Positions 51,151 to 59,563 of a DNA stretch of 64,000 bases are shown here, piece by piece (position 1 is the first letter of the stretch; every line of letters begins with the position of its first letter). The DNA comes from a bacterium (GTDB taxonomy: Bacteria > Krumholzibacteriota > Krumholzibacteriia > JACNKJ01), in the NCBI GenBank assembly GCA_024231955.1, contig JAAEPZ010001044.1, positions 62,001-126,000 on the forward strand, given 5' to 3'. Below the pieces are notes generated by a model. That model was not told the origin of the DNA and made no database searches. It saw only the letters and a list, made by a program, of their open reading frames with translations. Made by a program: the position numbers and the translations under genes.

Positions 51151-51172
51151 CCGCCGGCAAGTTTGCCGGCGG
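51151..51172. repeat. GC-rich palindrome in BREX control region
   Basis: CCGCCGGCAA (51151-51160), GT, TTGCCGGCGG (51163-51172), between the two divergent promoters and 15 nt upstream of the brxA -35 box. It may be an operator for a BREX regulator or a transcription barrier. Confidence 0.5.
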
Positions 51173-51186
51173 AAATCAACCCCCTC

Positions 51187-51215
51187 TTGACAAACGCCAA
51201 GGAGTATGATATAAA
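51187..51215 (+). promoter_or_regulatory. Strong promoter of BREX operon, leaderless start
   Basis: TTGACA (51187-51192), 17-nt spacer, TATAAA (51210-51215), near consensus. Six bases then lie before ATG 51222, so transcription would begin at the start codon. AAGGAG (51199-51204) is 17 nt away, too far to help and within the spacer. Confidence 0.75.
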
Positions 51216-51221
51216 ACAATC

Positions 51222-52007
51222 ATGAACAACCTGATAAATGATCTCAAGCCTAGGGATGACTTAATCAAGGCCGGCTTCCGCTTCGGCGACAAGGGTACGC
51301 ATACCAGCCGGACCATGATGCTGAGCGAGCTATCCGACCTACTGGATGATTTACCACTTGAGGCCGAACGTGCCGACTACGCCTCCGCCATCATCGAGGA
51401 GAACGTCCTCGGCAAACAGACGACAGCCACCCGACGCCTGACCAACCAGCGTCTCGGCGAACTGTACGGGCTCGACCCGAGGCTCCCGCTTTTCCGTGTC
51501 CTGCGCCGCGTGTGGCCTCTGGACGAAGCTGGCCGGCCCCTGATCGCACTACTGTGTGCGCTGTGCCGTGACCCTCTCCTCCGGGCAACGGCCCGCACAG
51601 TGATCGACCTGCCCCTGAACGCAGAACTGATGCGCTCCAGTTTCCTGGATGCCATCCGCGAGGCCGTCGGCCCGCGCTTGAACGACTCGATCCTGGACAA
51701 GGTCGCTCGTAACGCCGGCAGCTCGTGGTCACAGTCAGGTCACCTGGAAGGCCGAGTCCGAAAGATCCGGCAGCGTGTACAGCCAACAGCCGGCTCTACT
51801 GCCTACGCCTTATGGCTAGGCTCTCTAGAAGATCTGGCAGGCGAGCAACTGCTGTCCAGTAGGTGGGCCCGCATGCTCGATACGACTGGCGGAGGACTGA
51901 TCGACTACGTTCTGCAGGCGAAGCAGCTCGGGCTGGTCGACGCGCGGATTGGTGGTGGAGTCGCCGAGATCGAGGCCGGGCGGTTATCTGATTCAACTAT
52001 GGAGTAA
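51222..52007 (+). CDS. brxA: BREX protein BrxA (DUF1819)
   Basis: 261 aa. It matches the BrxA family in length and pattern: an N-terminal 'KAGFRFGDKGTHTSRTMML' motif, 'ADYASAIIEENVLGKQTTATRRLTNQRL', 'LYGLDPRLPLFRVLRRVW', 'LIALLCALCRDPLLRATA', and the C-terminal DNA-binding-like 'AYALWLGSLEDLAG'. BrxA is a small core component of BREX type 1, all-helical and DNA-binding. It is first in the operon, with its own near-consensus promoter and no leader. BrxB starts 8 nt after its stop. Confidence 0.92.
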   Translation: MNNLINDLKPRDDLIKAGFRFGDKGTHTSRTMMLSELSDLLDDLPLEAERADYASAIIEENVLGKQTTATRRLTNQRLGELYGLDPRLPLFRVLRRVWPLDEAGRPLIALLCALCRDPLLRATARTVIDLPLNAELMRSSFLDAIREAVGPRLNDSILDKVARNAGSSWSQSGHLEGRVRKIRQRVQPTAGSTAYALWLGSLEDLAGEQLLSSRWARMLDTTGGGLIDYVLQAKQLGLVDARIGGGVAEIEAGRLSDSTME

Positions 52008-52015
52008 TCCCAAAC

Positions 52016-52573
52016 ATGGGCAAAATCGAAGACCTCGCGAAGAAGTACGAACGCCACATCGGCGCGCCCTGGCAGCGGACAGTTGCCGGGGCTCAGCGGG
52101 TGATGCTTGTCGTCTATGAAAAGGAAGACGAGCGCAAGCTGAGGGCCCGCATCGACGAGTTCGCTCAGGCGACTCAGCGGACAGGCCACAGCTGGAAGCT
52201 CGTCGACTGCACGACGTGGTTCTCCGAATGGATGGCCCGCGACGACTACCGGGATGCCTACTTCGAAGATCCTTCACTGCTCGAGATGAACCTCGAGGGC
52301 GATTTCAAGCCCCAGGTGGAAAAACGCCTGTCGGAGGAGCTGGAGGCCGCCGACGAGGACACCGTCGTGGCCTTCATAGGGCTGGCCTCGTTGTATGGAT
52401 TCGTCCGGGTTTCGGAGATGATCCGCGCCGTGGAATCGTCCATCAAAGGCCGGTTCATCGTCTTCTTTCCGGGAACCAAAGACGGAAACAATTATCGCCT
52501 CCTGGACGCTCGGGATGGCTGGAACTACTTGGCAAACAGCATCACGCTGCACGGAACAGGGAGCGCAGAATGA
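52016..52573 (+). CDS. brxB: BREX protein BrxB (DUF1788)
   Basis: 185 aa, the usual size. The family signature is 'FIGLASLYGFVRVSEMI', 'IKGRFIVFFPGTKDGNNYRLLDARDGWNYLA', ending with 'ITLHG'; the N-terminal 'MLVVYEKEDERKLRARIDEF' is also typical. BrxB is required for BREX defence; its biochemical role is unsettled. Its stop overlaps the BrxC start (ATGA, 52570-52573), so the two are translationally coupled. The ribosome-binding site (GGAG 11 nt upstream) is suboptimal. Confidence 0.93.
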   Translation: MGKIEDLAKKYERHIGAPWQRTVAGAQRVMLVVYEKEDERKLRARIDEFAQATQRTGHSWKLVDCTTWFSEWMARDDYRDAYFEDPSLLEMNLEGDFKPQVEKRLSEELEAADEDTVVAFIGLASLYGFVRVSEMIRAVESSIKGRFIVFFPGTKDGNNYRLLDARDGWNYLANSITLHGTGSAE

Positions 52574-55500
52574 AGATCCACGAGATTCTCGATCGGGACC
52601 CTCGGAATAGCGGTTTGGCCAACAACGGACAGGCTCGGATCACCGGCCTGATGGATGAGCGGGCCAACACGGAACTGCGGGCTGAATTGGAAACCTTCGT
52701 CTGCGACGGCCAGTACGGCGACGCGATCCAGCGAATCCTGAGCAACTACCTGACGAATCTCGACCGGCCCAGGCAGAGCGCGGCTTGGGTCAGCGGATTC
52801 TTCGGCAGCGGTAAATCCCACCTGCTGAAGATGCTCGGCCACTTGTGGGTGAACACCCAGTTCGCCGACGGGAGCACAGCCCGCAACCTGGTGCGCGGGT
52901 TGCCGGCAGACATCGAAGCCCAATTGAAGGAATTGGACACCGAAGCAACTCGGTCAGGCAAGACTCCGATCGCCGCCGCTGGCACCCTGCCCGCCGGCAG
53001 CGGTGACCACGTACGCCGCACGATCCTGTCGATCATCCTGCAAGCCACTGGATGGCCCGATCAGTATGCCCAGGCTCGATTCTGCTTCTGGCTGCGCGAC
53101 GAAGGCTTGCTGGAGGCCGTTCGAGCAGACGTCGAGGCTGCCGGCCGCAGCTGGCTGAAGGAACTGAACAACCTCTATGTCAGCCCGTTCATAGCGAAAG
53201 CCATTCTGAAAGCCAGTCCGGGGTTTGCCGAGAACGAGGCGATAGCTCGGAAGATCCTTATCCAGCAATACCCCCAGTCCGGCTCAGACATCACGACGCC
53301 CCAGTTCATCGAGGCGGCCAGGAAAGCGCTGTCTGAAGACGACGATTTGCCCCTGACGATCCTCGTGCTGGACGAGGTTCAGCAGTACATCAGCGATGCC
53401 TCGGACCGCGCCGTGATGATCACCGAGACGGCTGAAGCCATCCAGACCCAGCTGGACAGCCGGGTCATGCTGGTGGCATCGGGCCAGTCAGCCCTGACGA
53501 GTACGCCGAACCTCCAGAGACTACGGGATCGTTTTACTATCACGTCCCAGCTGTCGGACGCCGACGTTGAAGCCGTAACCCGCAAGGTTCTTTTGTTGAA
53601 AAAGGCGAGTGCGAATACCAAGGTCGAGAAGTTGCTGGAGGATCACGCCGGCGAGACTGACCGTCACCTGAAGGGCACAAAGATCGGGCCGCAGGCGGAG
53701 GACCGGAAGCACCGCGTTGCTGACTACCCATTGCTGCCCACTCGTCGCCGTTTCTGGGAGGAGTGCTTCCGCACGGTGGATGCCGAGGGGGCCAACAGCC
53801 AACTCCGCTCCCAATTGCGGATCATTCACGACTCCCTGCAGAAGGTCGCCGCCACGGAGTTGGGTACGGTCATCCCGAGCAGCGATCTGTTCCACGTCCT
53901 GGCACCCGATTTGGTAAACAAGGGTGTCCTTCTGAACGAAATCAGCACGCGCATCCAGCGGCTGAATGATGACACCGCTGACGGTGCACTGAAGCAGTCC
54001 CTGTGTGGCCTGATCTTCCTGATTGGTAAGCTTCCTCGTGAGGATGGAGTCAACCTGGGTGTCCGGGCTGACGCCTCCACCTTGGCCGACCTGGAGATCA
54101 ATGACCTCACCCAGAACAGCGGCCCGTTCAGAAAAAACGTCGAGAAACTCCTCGACGAGCTTGTCGCGGACACGGTGGTCATGAAGGTCGGAGACGAATA
54201 CCGGCTTCAGACTACAGAAGGGGCCGAGTGGGATCGATCCTTCCGCGAGAAACAACAAACGGTCCGCCCAGACGAGATTGAAATCGCCCGGGTACGGGAA
54301 AACCTGTTCGGTCAGGAGGTCCGCAAGATCGTGGACCAGATCAAGATTTTCCAGGGCAAGTCCAAGGTAAAGCGCACACTGGCCCTTCATTTCGGTGACG
54401 ATGCTCCCGCCCCCGGCGGCCAGCACGTTGCCGTCTGGCTGCGGGACGGATGGCAGACATCCCAGAAGGAAGCCGAATCCCAGGCCCGGCAGATGGGGGC
54501 GGAAGACCCAACACTCCATGTCCACCTGCCGAAGAAGAGCGCCGACGACCTGAAGGCCCGCATCGTGGATGTGGAGGCAGCCCGCAAGGTGCTGGAGCAG
54601 AACGGCACACCTGGCAGCCCCGAGGGCAAGGAAGCCCGGGCGTCCATGGAGAGCCGCCAGAAGGCCGCAGAGCAGAGCCGCGACACCATCGTCCGCGAGA
54701 TCATCCGGGCGGCTAAAGTATATCAGGGAGGCGGTACGGAGGTTTTCGGCGAGAGTCTGCGGGACAAGGTCGACGAGGGAGCGGAACAGTCGCTGGTGCG
54801 CCTGTTCCCCCGCTTCGACGACGCTGACAGCAAAGCCTGGGAGGCGGCCGTCAAACGCGCCAAGGACGGATCGGATGAACCCTTCAAGGTCGTTGGCTGG
54901 GAGCGGCCCACTGAAGAGCACCCGGTCGCCAAGGAAGTCCTGAACGTTGTCGGCACTGGAGCCAAAGGTTCAGAGGTTCAGAAGGAACTGAAAGGTGGGA
55001 AATTCGGGTGGCCTCAGGACGCCATCGACGCGGCCCTTATTGCTCTCCACAGATCAGATCATTTGCGCGCAACAAAAAACGGTCAGCCAATCCACCCGGG
55101 CCAGCTCGATCAAGCCGGTATCAAAGCCGCCGAATTCCGTCCTCAGGCGGTTCGGCTCAGCGCCACCCAGAAGATCGCCATCCGGGGGCTCTATCAATAT
55201 CTCGCCGACATCAAATGCAAGACCGGGGAAGAAGAGCAAAAGGCCCCGTTGTTCTTGAATGAACTTGAACAGCTGGCTAAGTCAGCCGGCGGCGAGCCCC
55301 CCCTACCGGCTACGCCAGACTTGGCACTGGTCGACGAACTCAAGGGATATACCGGCAACGAGCAGTTGCAGGCCATGCTCGACAAGCAAGATGATCTCAA
55401 AACGACCGTAAAAGGCTGGAAAACACTCGCCGGGCGTTCAGAAGCCCGGATGCCCATCTGGCAGCTGGCGGTTAGGCTGCGTGAACTTGCCGCAGATCTT

Positions 55501-56028
55501 CCCATTGTCGACGAGGTAGGACCGGAACTGAACGCCATCAAAGCCGATCGGTCTTTGCTGGCCAACGATGACCTGGTCATGCCCCTCAACGCCAAGCTCG
55601 GCGAAAGCCTCAGAGCGGAAGCGACCCGTGTCCATGATCTACTCACCAAGTCCGTAGACCGGGCACTTAAAGATCTCGAATCAGACGCCAACTGGAGCGA
55701 GCTTAATGGTGCCGTCCGCACCGAAGTGGCGAGGAAAGTTGGCATCGCCAAACCGGCCCCTCTGAGCGTAGCGACTAACGAGGACCTGTGCCGCACACTT
55801 GAAAACCAATCTCTCAATGCCATGCGCGCCGAGATCGATGCCGTACCCGCGCGTGTGCCCAACGCCTTGTTGGAGGCGGCCAAGCGCCAAGATCCTAGCA
55901 AAACGACGACACCAGTTACCGTCCGCAGGTGCACGCTTGCCAGCGCGGATGAAGTCAGTGCCTGGGTCAAGGAGCAGGAAGAAAAACTCATGGCTGCCGT
56001 CGCCAAGGGTCCGGTGATCATCAACTAG
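52570..56028 (+). CDS. brxC: BREX ATPase BrxC (PglY-like)
   Basis: 1152 aa. A large P-loop protein: Walker A GFFGSGKSH (about 76-84), Walker B ILVLDEVQQYI (about 257-267), sensor-like 'VMLVASGQSAL' and a long helical C-terminus with coiled-coil character. It is the scaffold ATPase of BREX, interacting with BrxB, PglX and PglZ. ATG 52570 begins MKIHEILDRDP, as usual for the family; a longer in-frame reading to 52216 lies wholly inside brxB and is rejected. The next gene starts 10 nt downstream. Confidence 0.95.
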   Translation: MKIHEILDRDPRNSGLANNGQARITGLMDERANTELRAELETFVCDGQYGDAIQRILSNYLTNLDRPRQSAAWVSGFFGSGKSHLLKMLGHLWVNTQFADGSTARNLVRGLPADIEAQLKELDTEATRSGKTPIAAAGTLPAGSGDHVRRTILSIILQATGWPDQYAQARFCFWLRDEGLLEAVRADVEAAGRSWLKELNNLYVSPFIAKAILKASPGFAENEAIARKILIQQYPQSGSDITTPQFIEAARKALSEDDDLPLTILVLDEVQQYISDASDRAVMITETAEAIQTQLDSRVMLVASGQSALTSTPNLQRLRDRFTITSQLSDADVEAVTRKVLLLKKASANTKVEKLLEDHAGETDRHLKGTKIGPQAEDRKHRVADYPLLPTRRRFWEECFRTVDAEGANSQLRSQLRIIHDSLQKVAATELGTVIPSSDLFHVLAPDLVNKGVLLNEISTRIQRLNDDTADGALKQSLCGLIFLIGKLPREDGVNLGVRADASTLADLEINDLTQNSGPFRKNVEKLLDELVADTVVMKVGDEYRLQTTEGAEWDRSFREKQQTVRPDEIEIARVRENLFGQEVRKIVDQIKIFQGKSKVKRTLALHFGDDAPAPGGQHVAVWLRDGWQTSQKEAESQARQMGAEDPTLHVHLPKKSADDLKARIVDVEAARKVLEQNGTPGSPEGKEARASMESRQKAAEQSRDTIVREIIRAAKVYQGGGTEVFGESLRDKVDEGAEQSLVRLFPRFDDADSKAWEAAVKRAKDGSDEPFKVVGWERPTEEHPVAKEVLNVVGTGAKGSEVQKELKGGKFGWPQDAIDAALIALHRSDHLRATKNGQPIHPGQLDQAGIKAAEFRPQAVRLSATQKIAIRGLYQYLADIKCKTGEEEQKAPLFLNELEQLAKSAGGEPPLPATPDLALVDELKGYTGNEQLQAMLDKQDDLKTTVKGWKTLAGRSEARMPIWQLAVRLRELAADLPIVDEVGPELNAIKADRSLLANDDLVMPLNAKLGESLRAEATRVHDLLTKSVDRALKDLESDANWSELNGAVRTEVARKVGIAKPAPLSVATNEDLCRTLENQSLNAMRAEIDAVPARVPNALLEAAKRQDPSKTTTPVTVRRCTLASADEVSAWVKEQEEKLMAAVAKGPVIIN

Positions 56029-56038
56029 GAGAGCGTAT

Positions 56039-59000
56039 ATGGCCCCGCTGTCATCCGATCAGAGAAAGCTACTGGAGAAAGTTATCGTCAAGGCCCGCAA
56101 GGCGGCTGAAGCTGGGGCCAAGAACGCCTTGGAAATGCTGGCAGTTGACCGTCATGAGCCACACGCATCAATGTCGACTGAGGACCGGACCCTCCGCAAC
56201 CGTCTTCGCGCCCGTGGCCGTCAGTTGGGTGATGTTCGCGACAAGGTCAGGGGCATTCAGTCCATCGATCACCTCGTACATGAGGTTGCCTACGAATACT
56301 GGCACAGGATGCTCTTCGCCCGGTTCCTTACAGAGAACCAACTTCTAATTGAACCTAGTTCTGGCGTAGCCATTTCGATGGAGGAATGCGAAGAGCTTGC
56401 CCGTGACGCCGGCGAGGACCCGCGTTCGATGGCCGCACGGTTCGCCCAGAATTCCCTGCCTCAGATCTTCCGCAGCGGCGACCCGGTGCTTGAGGTTGCA
56501 CTTGCTCCTGAATCTCGCCAGGCACTCGACAAGCTTCTCGACAGCCTGCCTGTTGCCGTTTTCACCGCTGAAGATAGCCTTGGCTGGACCTATCAGTTTT
56601 GGCAGATTGAGAAGAAGGATGCAGTCAACGCGGCGGGTAACAAAATTGGGGCCGACGAATTACCGGCTGTCACGCAGCTCTTCACCGAGCATTACATGGT
56701 GCTCTTCCTCTACCATAACACCATCGGCGCTTGGCACGCCGGCAAGGTGTTGGCCGCAAATCCCGGCCTCGCTGAGTCAGTCCAGGACGAAGATGAACTC
56801 AGACAGGCCGTTCGTCTTCGGTCGGAGGGCAGCTACCACTTCGAATATTTGCGCTTTGTGAGAGAAACAAAGGAGGACGACGAAGAGGACGACCGCACTG
56901 GTCCATGGCGACCCGCCGCTGGTACCTTCGACAGCTGGCCGACGACTGCCAAAGACATCAAGCTCCTTGACCCGTGCTGCGGTAGTGGACACTTCCTCAC
57001 CGAAGGTTTCGAGCTAATGGTGCGGCTGCGAATGGATGAAGAAGGGCTCAATCTCGAGAACGCCATCCATGGTGTTTTAGACGAAAACCTCCACGGTCTG
57101 GAACTCGACCCGCGATGCACACAAATCGCCGCCTTCAACCTAGCCATGGCTTCATGGAAACTGGCAGGTGCACCCATCGAGCTGCCGGCATTGCATATTG
57201 CTTGCTCTGGTCTTGCGGTAGGCTCAACCAAAGCCGAGTGGGCGAAGCTTGCCGGCGACAACGATCGCCTCCGTGCTGGCATGAATAGGCTCCACGATCT
57301 CTTCAAACTAGCTCCAGAGCTAGGATCCTTGATTGATCCGAAGGCGCTAAAGGGCGACTTGTTTGATGCTGGCTTTGCCGAGTTGCAACCGCTATTGGAG
57401 CAGGCGTTGGCGAGCGAGCTGAATGACGTTGAAGAAATCGAACGTGTCGTGGCGGCACAGGGGATGGCGCGGGCGGCCGAGTTGCTTTCAGGCGAATACA
57501 CGCTGGCGATAACAAATGTGCCATATCTAAAGAGCGGCAATCAGAGCGATGTCCTCAAGGAGTTTGCCTGCGAACACTATATGGGGAGCAAAGCAGACCT
57601 TGCGACCGTATTTGTGGATCGAACACTGGGTTGGCTAGGCTGTACTGGCTCTATTGCTGCGGTCACGCCACAGAATTGGCTCTTCTTGACCAGCTACAAG
57701 AAATTTAGGGAGAAGTTACTTAAGCGAAAGACGTGGAATTTGGCCGCGCGCTTAGGTCCTGGGGCTTTCGAGACCATTAGTGGAGAGGTCGTAAACGTAG
57801 CCCTTCCAATTATCACTGGAGCAAGTCCTAGGAACGATACTTCGATAGCCTGCATTGATGCTTCATCCGCCGTAACCCCCACCGACAAGGCTCTCCTTCT
57901 TTGTGGCTGCCCTGTTGCTGGCCGGAGCGCCGAGCAAGCAAACGGCGAGGTGCTATTAATCTACCAAGAAAAGCATCTCGAGAACCCCGACTCTCGCCTT
58001 ACCTTCGTTCAGGGTACAAAGAGCGAGCTGCTTTGCGACTATGCGTACTCTTACCATGGCCTTACGAGCGGCGATAGTCCCAGGATGATTCGGTTCTTTT
58101 GGGAATTTCACGAGCCTACTCCAGAGTGGCTGAAACAGCAAAGCACAGTCAGTAAAAACCAGGAATTTGGAGGGTGCAGTGAGTTGCTCTTCTGGAACAA
58201 CGGTTCAGGTCCAATAGAAGATTTGCCCGGTGCAAGAAAAGACGGCCAGGGGGCCTGGGGGAAAATAGGTGTAACTGTTAAGCAGATGGGGTCACTTCCA
58301 TGTGCATTCTATCTTGGAAGCAGTTTTGACAACAATTGTGCTAGCCTAGTTCCTTTTAAGACTGCACATCTGGCGGCAATCTGGTGCTATTGCTCTTCTG
58401 ACGAATTTAGCTCGGAAGTCCGAAAGCTAGATCAGAAACTTAGCGTCACCAGCGCAACTCTCGCCAAAGTACCTTTCCATCTCGGCCGGTGGCAGGCAAT
58501 CGCAGCTCAGAATTATCCTAGTGGGATACCGGATCCCCAGTCCAGCGACCCCACCCAGTGGCTCTTCCACGGCTATCCGGCAAAGGCAGAACCCGCCACC
58601 GTCCTCCAGGTCGCCGTTGGTCGTCTGCTCGGTTACCGTTGGCCTCCCGAACTTGACCCTGAGATGCGCCTAGCCGATGAAGCACGCGAGTGGGTGGCCC
58701 GCTGCGATGCACTAAAAAAGTTCGCCGACGAAGATGGAATTGTCTGCCTATCGGCCACCCGGGGTGAACGCTCCGCTGCCGAGCGCCTTCGAGAGCTGCT
58801 CGCTGCTGTTTTCGGCCCTAGTTGGTCGGCCGCCAAGGAACGAGAACTACTCACCGTCGCCGGCGATGGTAAAAAACCGTCCGCCTCACTCGAGGTCTGG
58901 TTACGTGACAAGTTCTTCGAGGAGCACTGCAAGCTCTTCCTCCACCGTCCCTTCGTCTGGCACATCTGGGACGGCAACAAGGAAGGCTTCCATTGCCTAG

Positions 59001-59563
59001 TAAACGGCCACAAAATCACGGGCCCCAATGGTGAAGGCCGGCGGACCCTAGAAGCTGTCACTTACTCGTATCTGGGCGACTGGATCGACCGGCAGAAGGC
59101 GGCTCAGGCCGAAGGCAAGGAAGGCACCGATGCCCGCCTCGCCGCGGCTCAGGATCTGCAGGGCCAGCTCGTGAAGATTCTCGAAGGCGAGCCACCCTTT
59201 GACCTTTTCGTGCGCTGGAAGCCGATACATGAGCAGGCCATTAGCTGGGATCCGGACATCAACGACGGCATGCGACTGAACGCCCGGCCTTTCATGAATG
59301 CTGAGCTAAGTAAGGGTGGCAAGAAAGGCGCCGGCCTCCTGCGCTGGAAGCCGAACATTAAGTGGGGCCCCAAGGCCGATAGGGGTACGGAGCCACAGAG
59401 TCTGCGTCCAAAGGCGGACTTCCCCTGGTTCTGGGGTTGTGAAGATGGAGCAGTGGATTTCGCGGGTGGCAACGAATTCGACGGCAACCGTTGGAACGAC
59501 TTGCACTACTCGATTTCCGATAAGCAGGCGGCACGTGAACGATACGATGAGAGGAAGAAGTAA
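56039..59563 (+). CDS. pglX: BREX adenine-specific DNA methyltransferase PglX
   Basis: 1174 aa. SAM motif I LLDPCCGSGHFL (from about residue 309) and motif IV TNVPYL (N493-V-P-Y496) define an N6-adenine methyltransferase of the Eco57I/Mmel type. Motif IV is NVPY instead of the more common NPPY. PglX methylates the BREX recognition site on host DNA, marking self, and helps block phage. The C-terminal half (about 700-1174) holds target recognition and a helical module. AGGAGA precedes ATG by 6-8 nt. Its TAA overlaps the pglZ start (TAATG), coupling translation. Confidence 0.95.
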   Translation: MAPLSSDQRKLLEKVIVKARKAAEAGAKNALEMLAVDRHEPHASMSTEDRTLRNRLRARGRQLGDVRDKVRGIQSIDHLVHEVAYEYWHRMLFARFLTENQLLIEPSSGVAISMEECEELARDAGEDPRSMAARFAQNSLPQIFRSGDPVLEVALAPESRQALDKLLDSLPVAVFTAEDSLGWTYQFWQIEKKDAVNAAGNKIGADELPAVTQLFTEHYMVLFLYHNTIGAWHAGKVLAANPGLAESVQDEDELRQAVRLRSEGSYHFEYLRFVRETKEDDEEDDRTGPWRPAAGTFDSWPTTAKDIKLLDPCCGSGHFLTEGFELMVRLRMDEEGLNLENAIHGVLDENLHGLELDPRCTQIAAFNLAMASWKLAGAPIELPALHIACSGLAVGSTKAEWAKLAGDNDRLRAGMNRLHDLFKLAPELGSLIDPKALKGDLFDAGFAELQPLLEQALASELNDVEEIERVVAAQGMARAAELLSGEYTLAITNVPYLKSGNQSDVLKEFACEHYMGSKADLATVFVDRTLGWLGCTGSIAAVTPQNWLFLTSYKKFREKLLKRKTWNLAARLGPGAFETISGEVVNVALPIITGASPRNDTSIACIDASSAVTPTDKALLLCGCPVAGRSAEQANGEVLLIYQEKHLENPDSRLTFVQGTKSELLCDYAYSYHGLTSGDSPRMIRFFWEFHEPTPEWLKQQSTVSKNQEFGGCSELLFWNNGSGPIEDLPGARKDGQGAWGKIGVTVKQMGSLPCAFYLGSSFDNNCASLVPFKTAHLAAIWCYCSSDEFSSEVRKLDQKLSVTSATLAKVPFHLGRWQAIAAQNYPSGIPDPQSSDPTQWLFHGYPAKAEPATVLQVAVGRLLGYRWPPELDPEMRLADEAREWVARCDALKKFADEDGIVCLSATRGERSAAERLRELLAAVFGPSWSAAKERELLTVAGDGKKPSASLEVWLRDKFFEEHCKLFLHRPFVWHIWDGNKEGFHCLVNGHKITGPNGEGRRTLEAVTYSYLGDWIDRQKAAQAEGKEGTDARLAAAQDLQGQLVKILEGEPPFDLFVRWKPIHEQAISWDPDINDGMRLNARPFMNAELSKGGKKGAGLLRWKPNIKWGPKADRGTEPQSLRPKADFPWFWGCEDGAVDFAGGNEFDGNRWNDLHYSISDKQAARERYDERKK

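Noticed and set aside
51199..51204. AAGGAG as ribosome-binding site for brxA
   Set aside because: It is 17 nt from the ATG and inside the promoter spacer, so it would not be in the mRNA predicted from the -10 box.
52216..52569. N-terminal extension of BrxC by 118 residues
   Set aside because: Lies entirely in another frame of brxB; the ATG at 52570 with the ATGA overlap and family-typical start is better.
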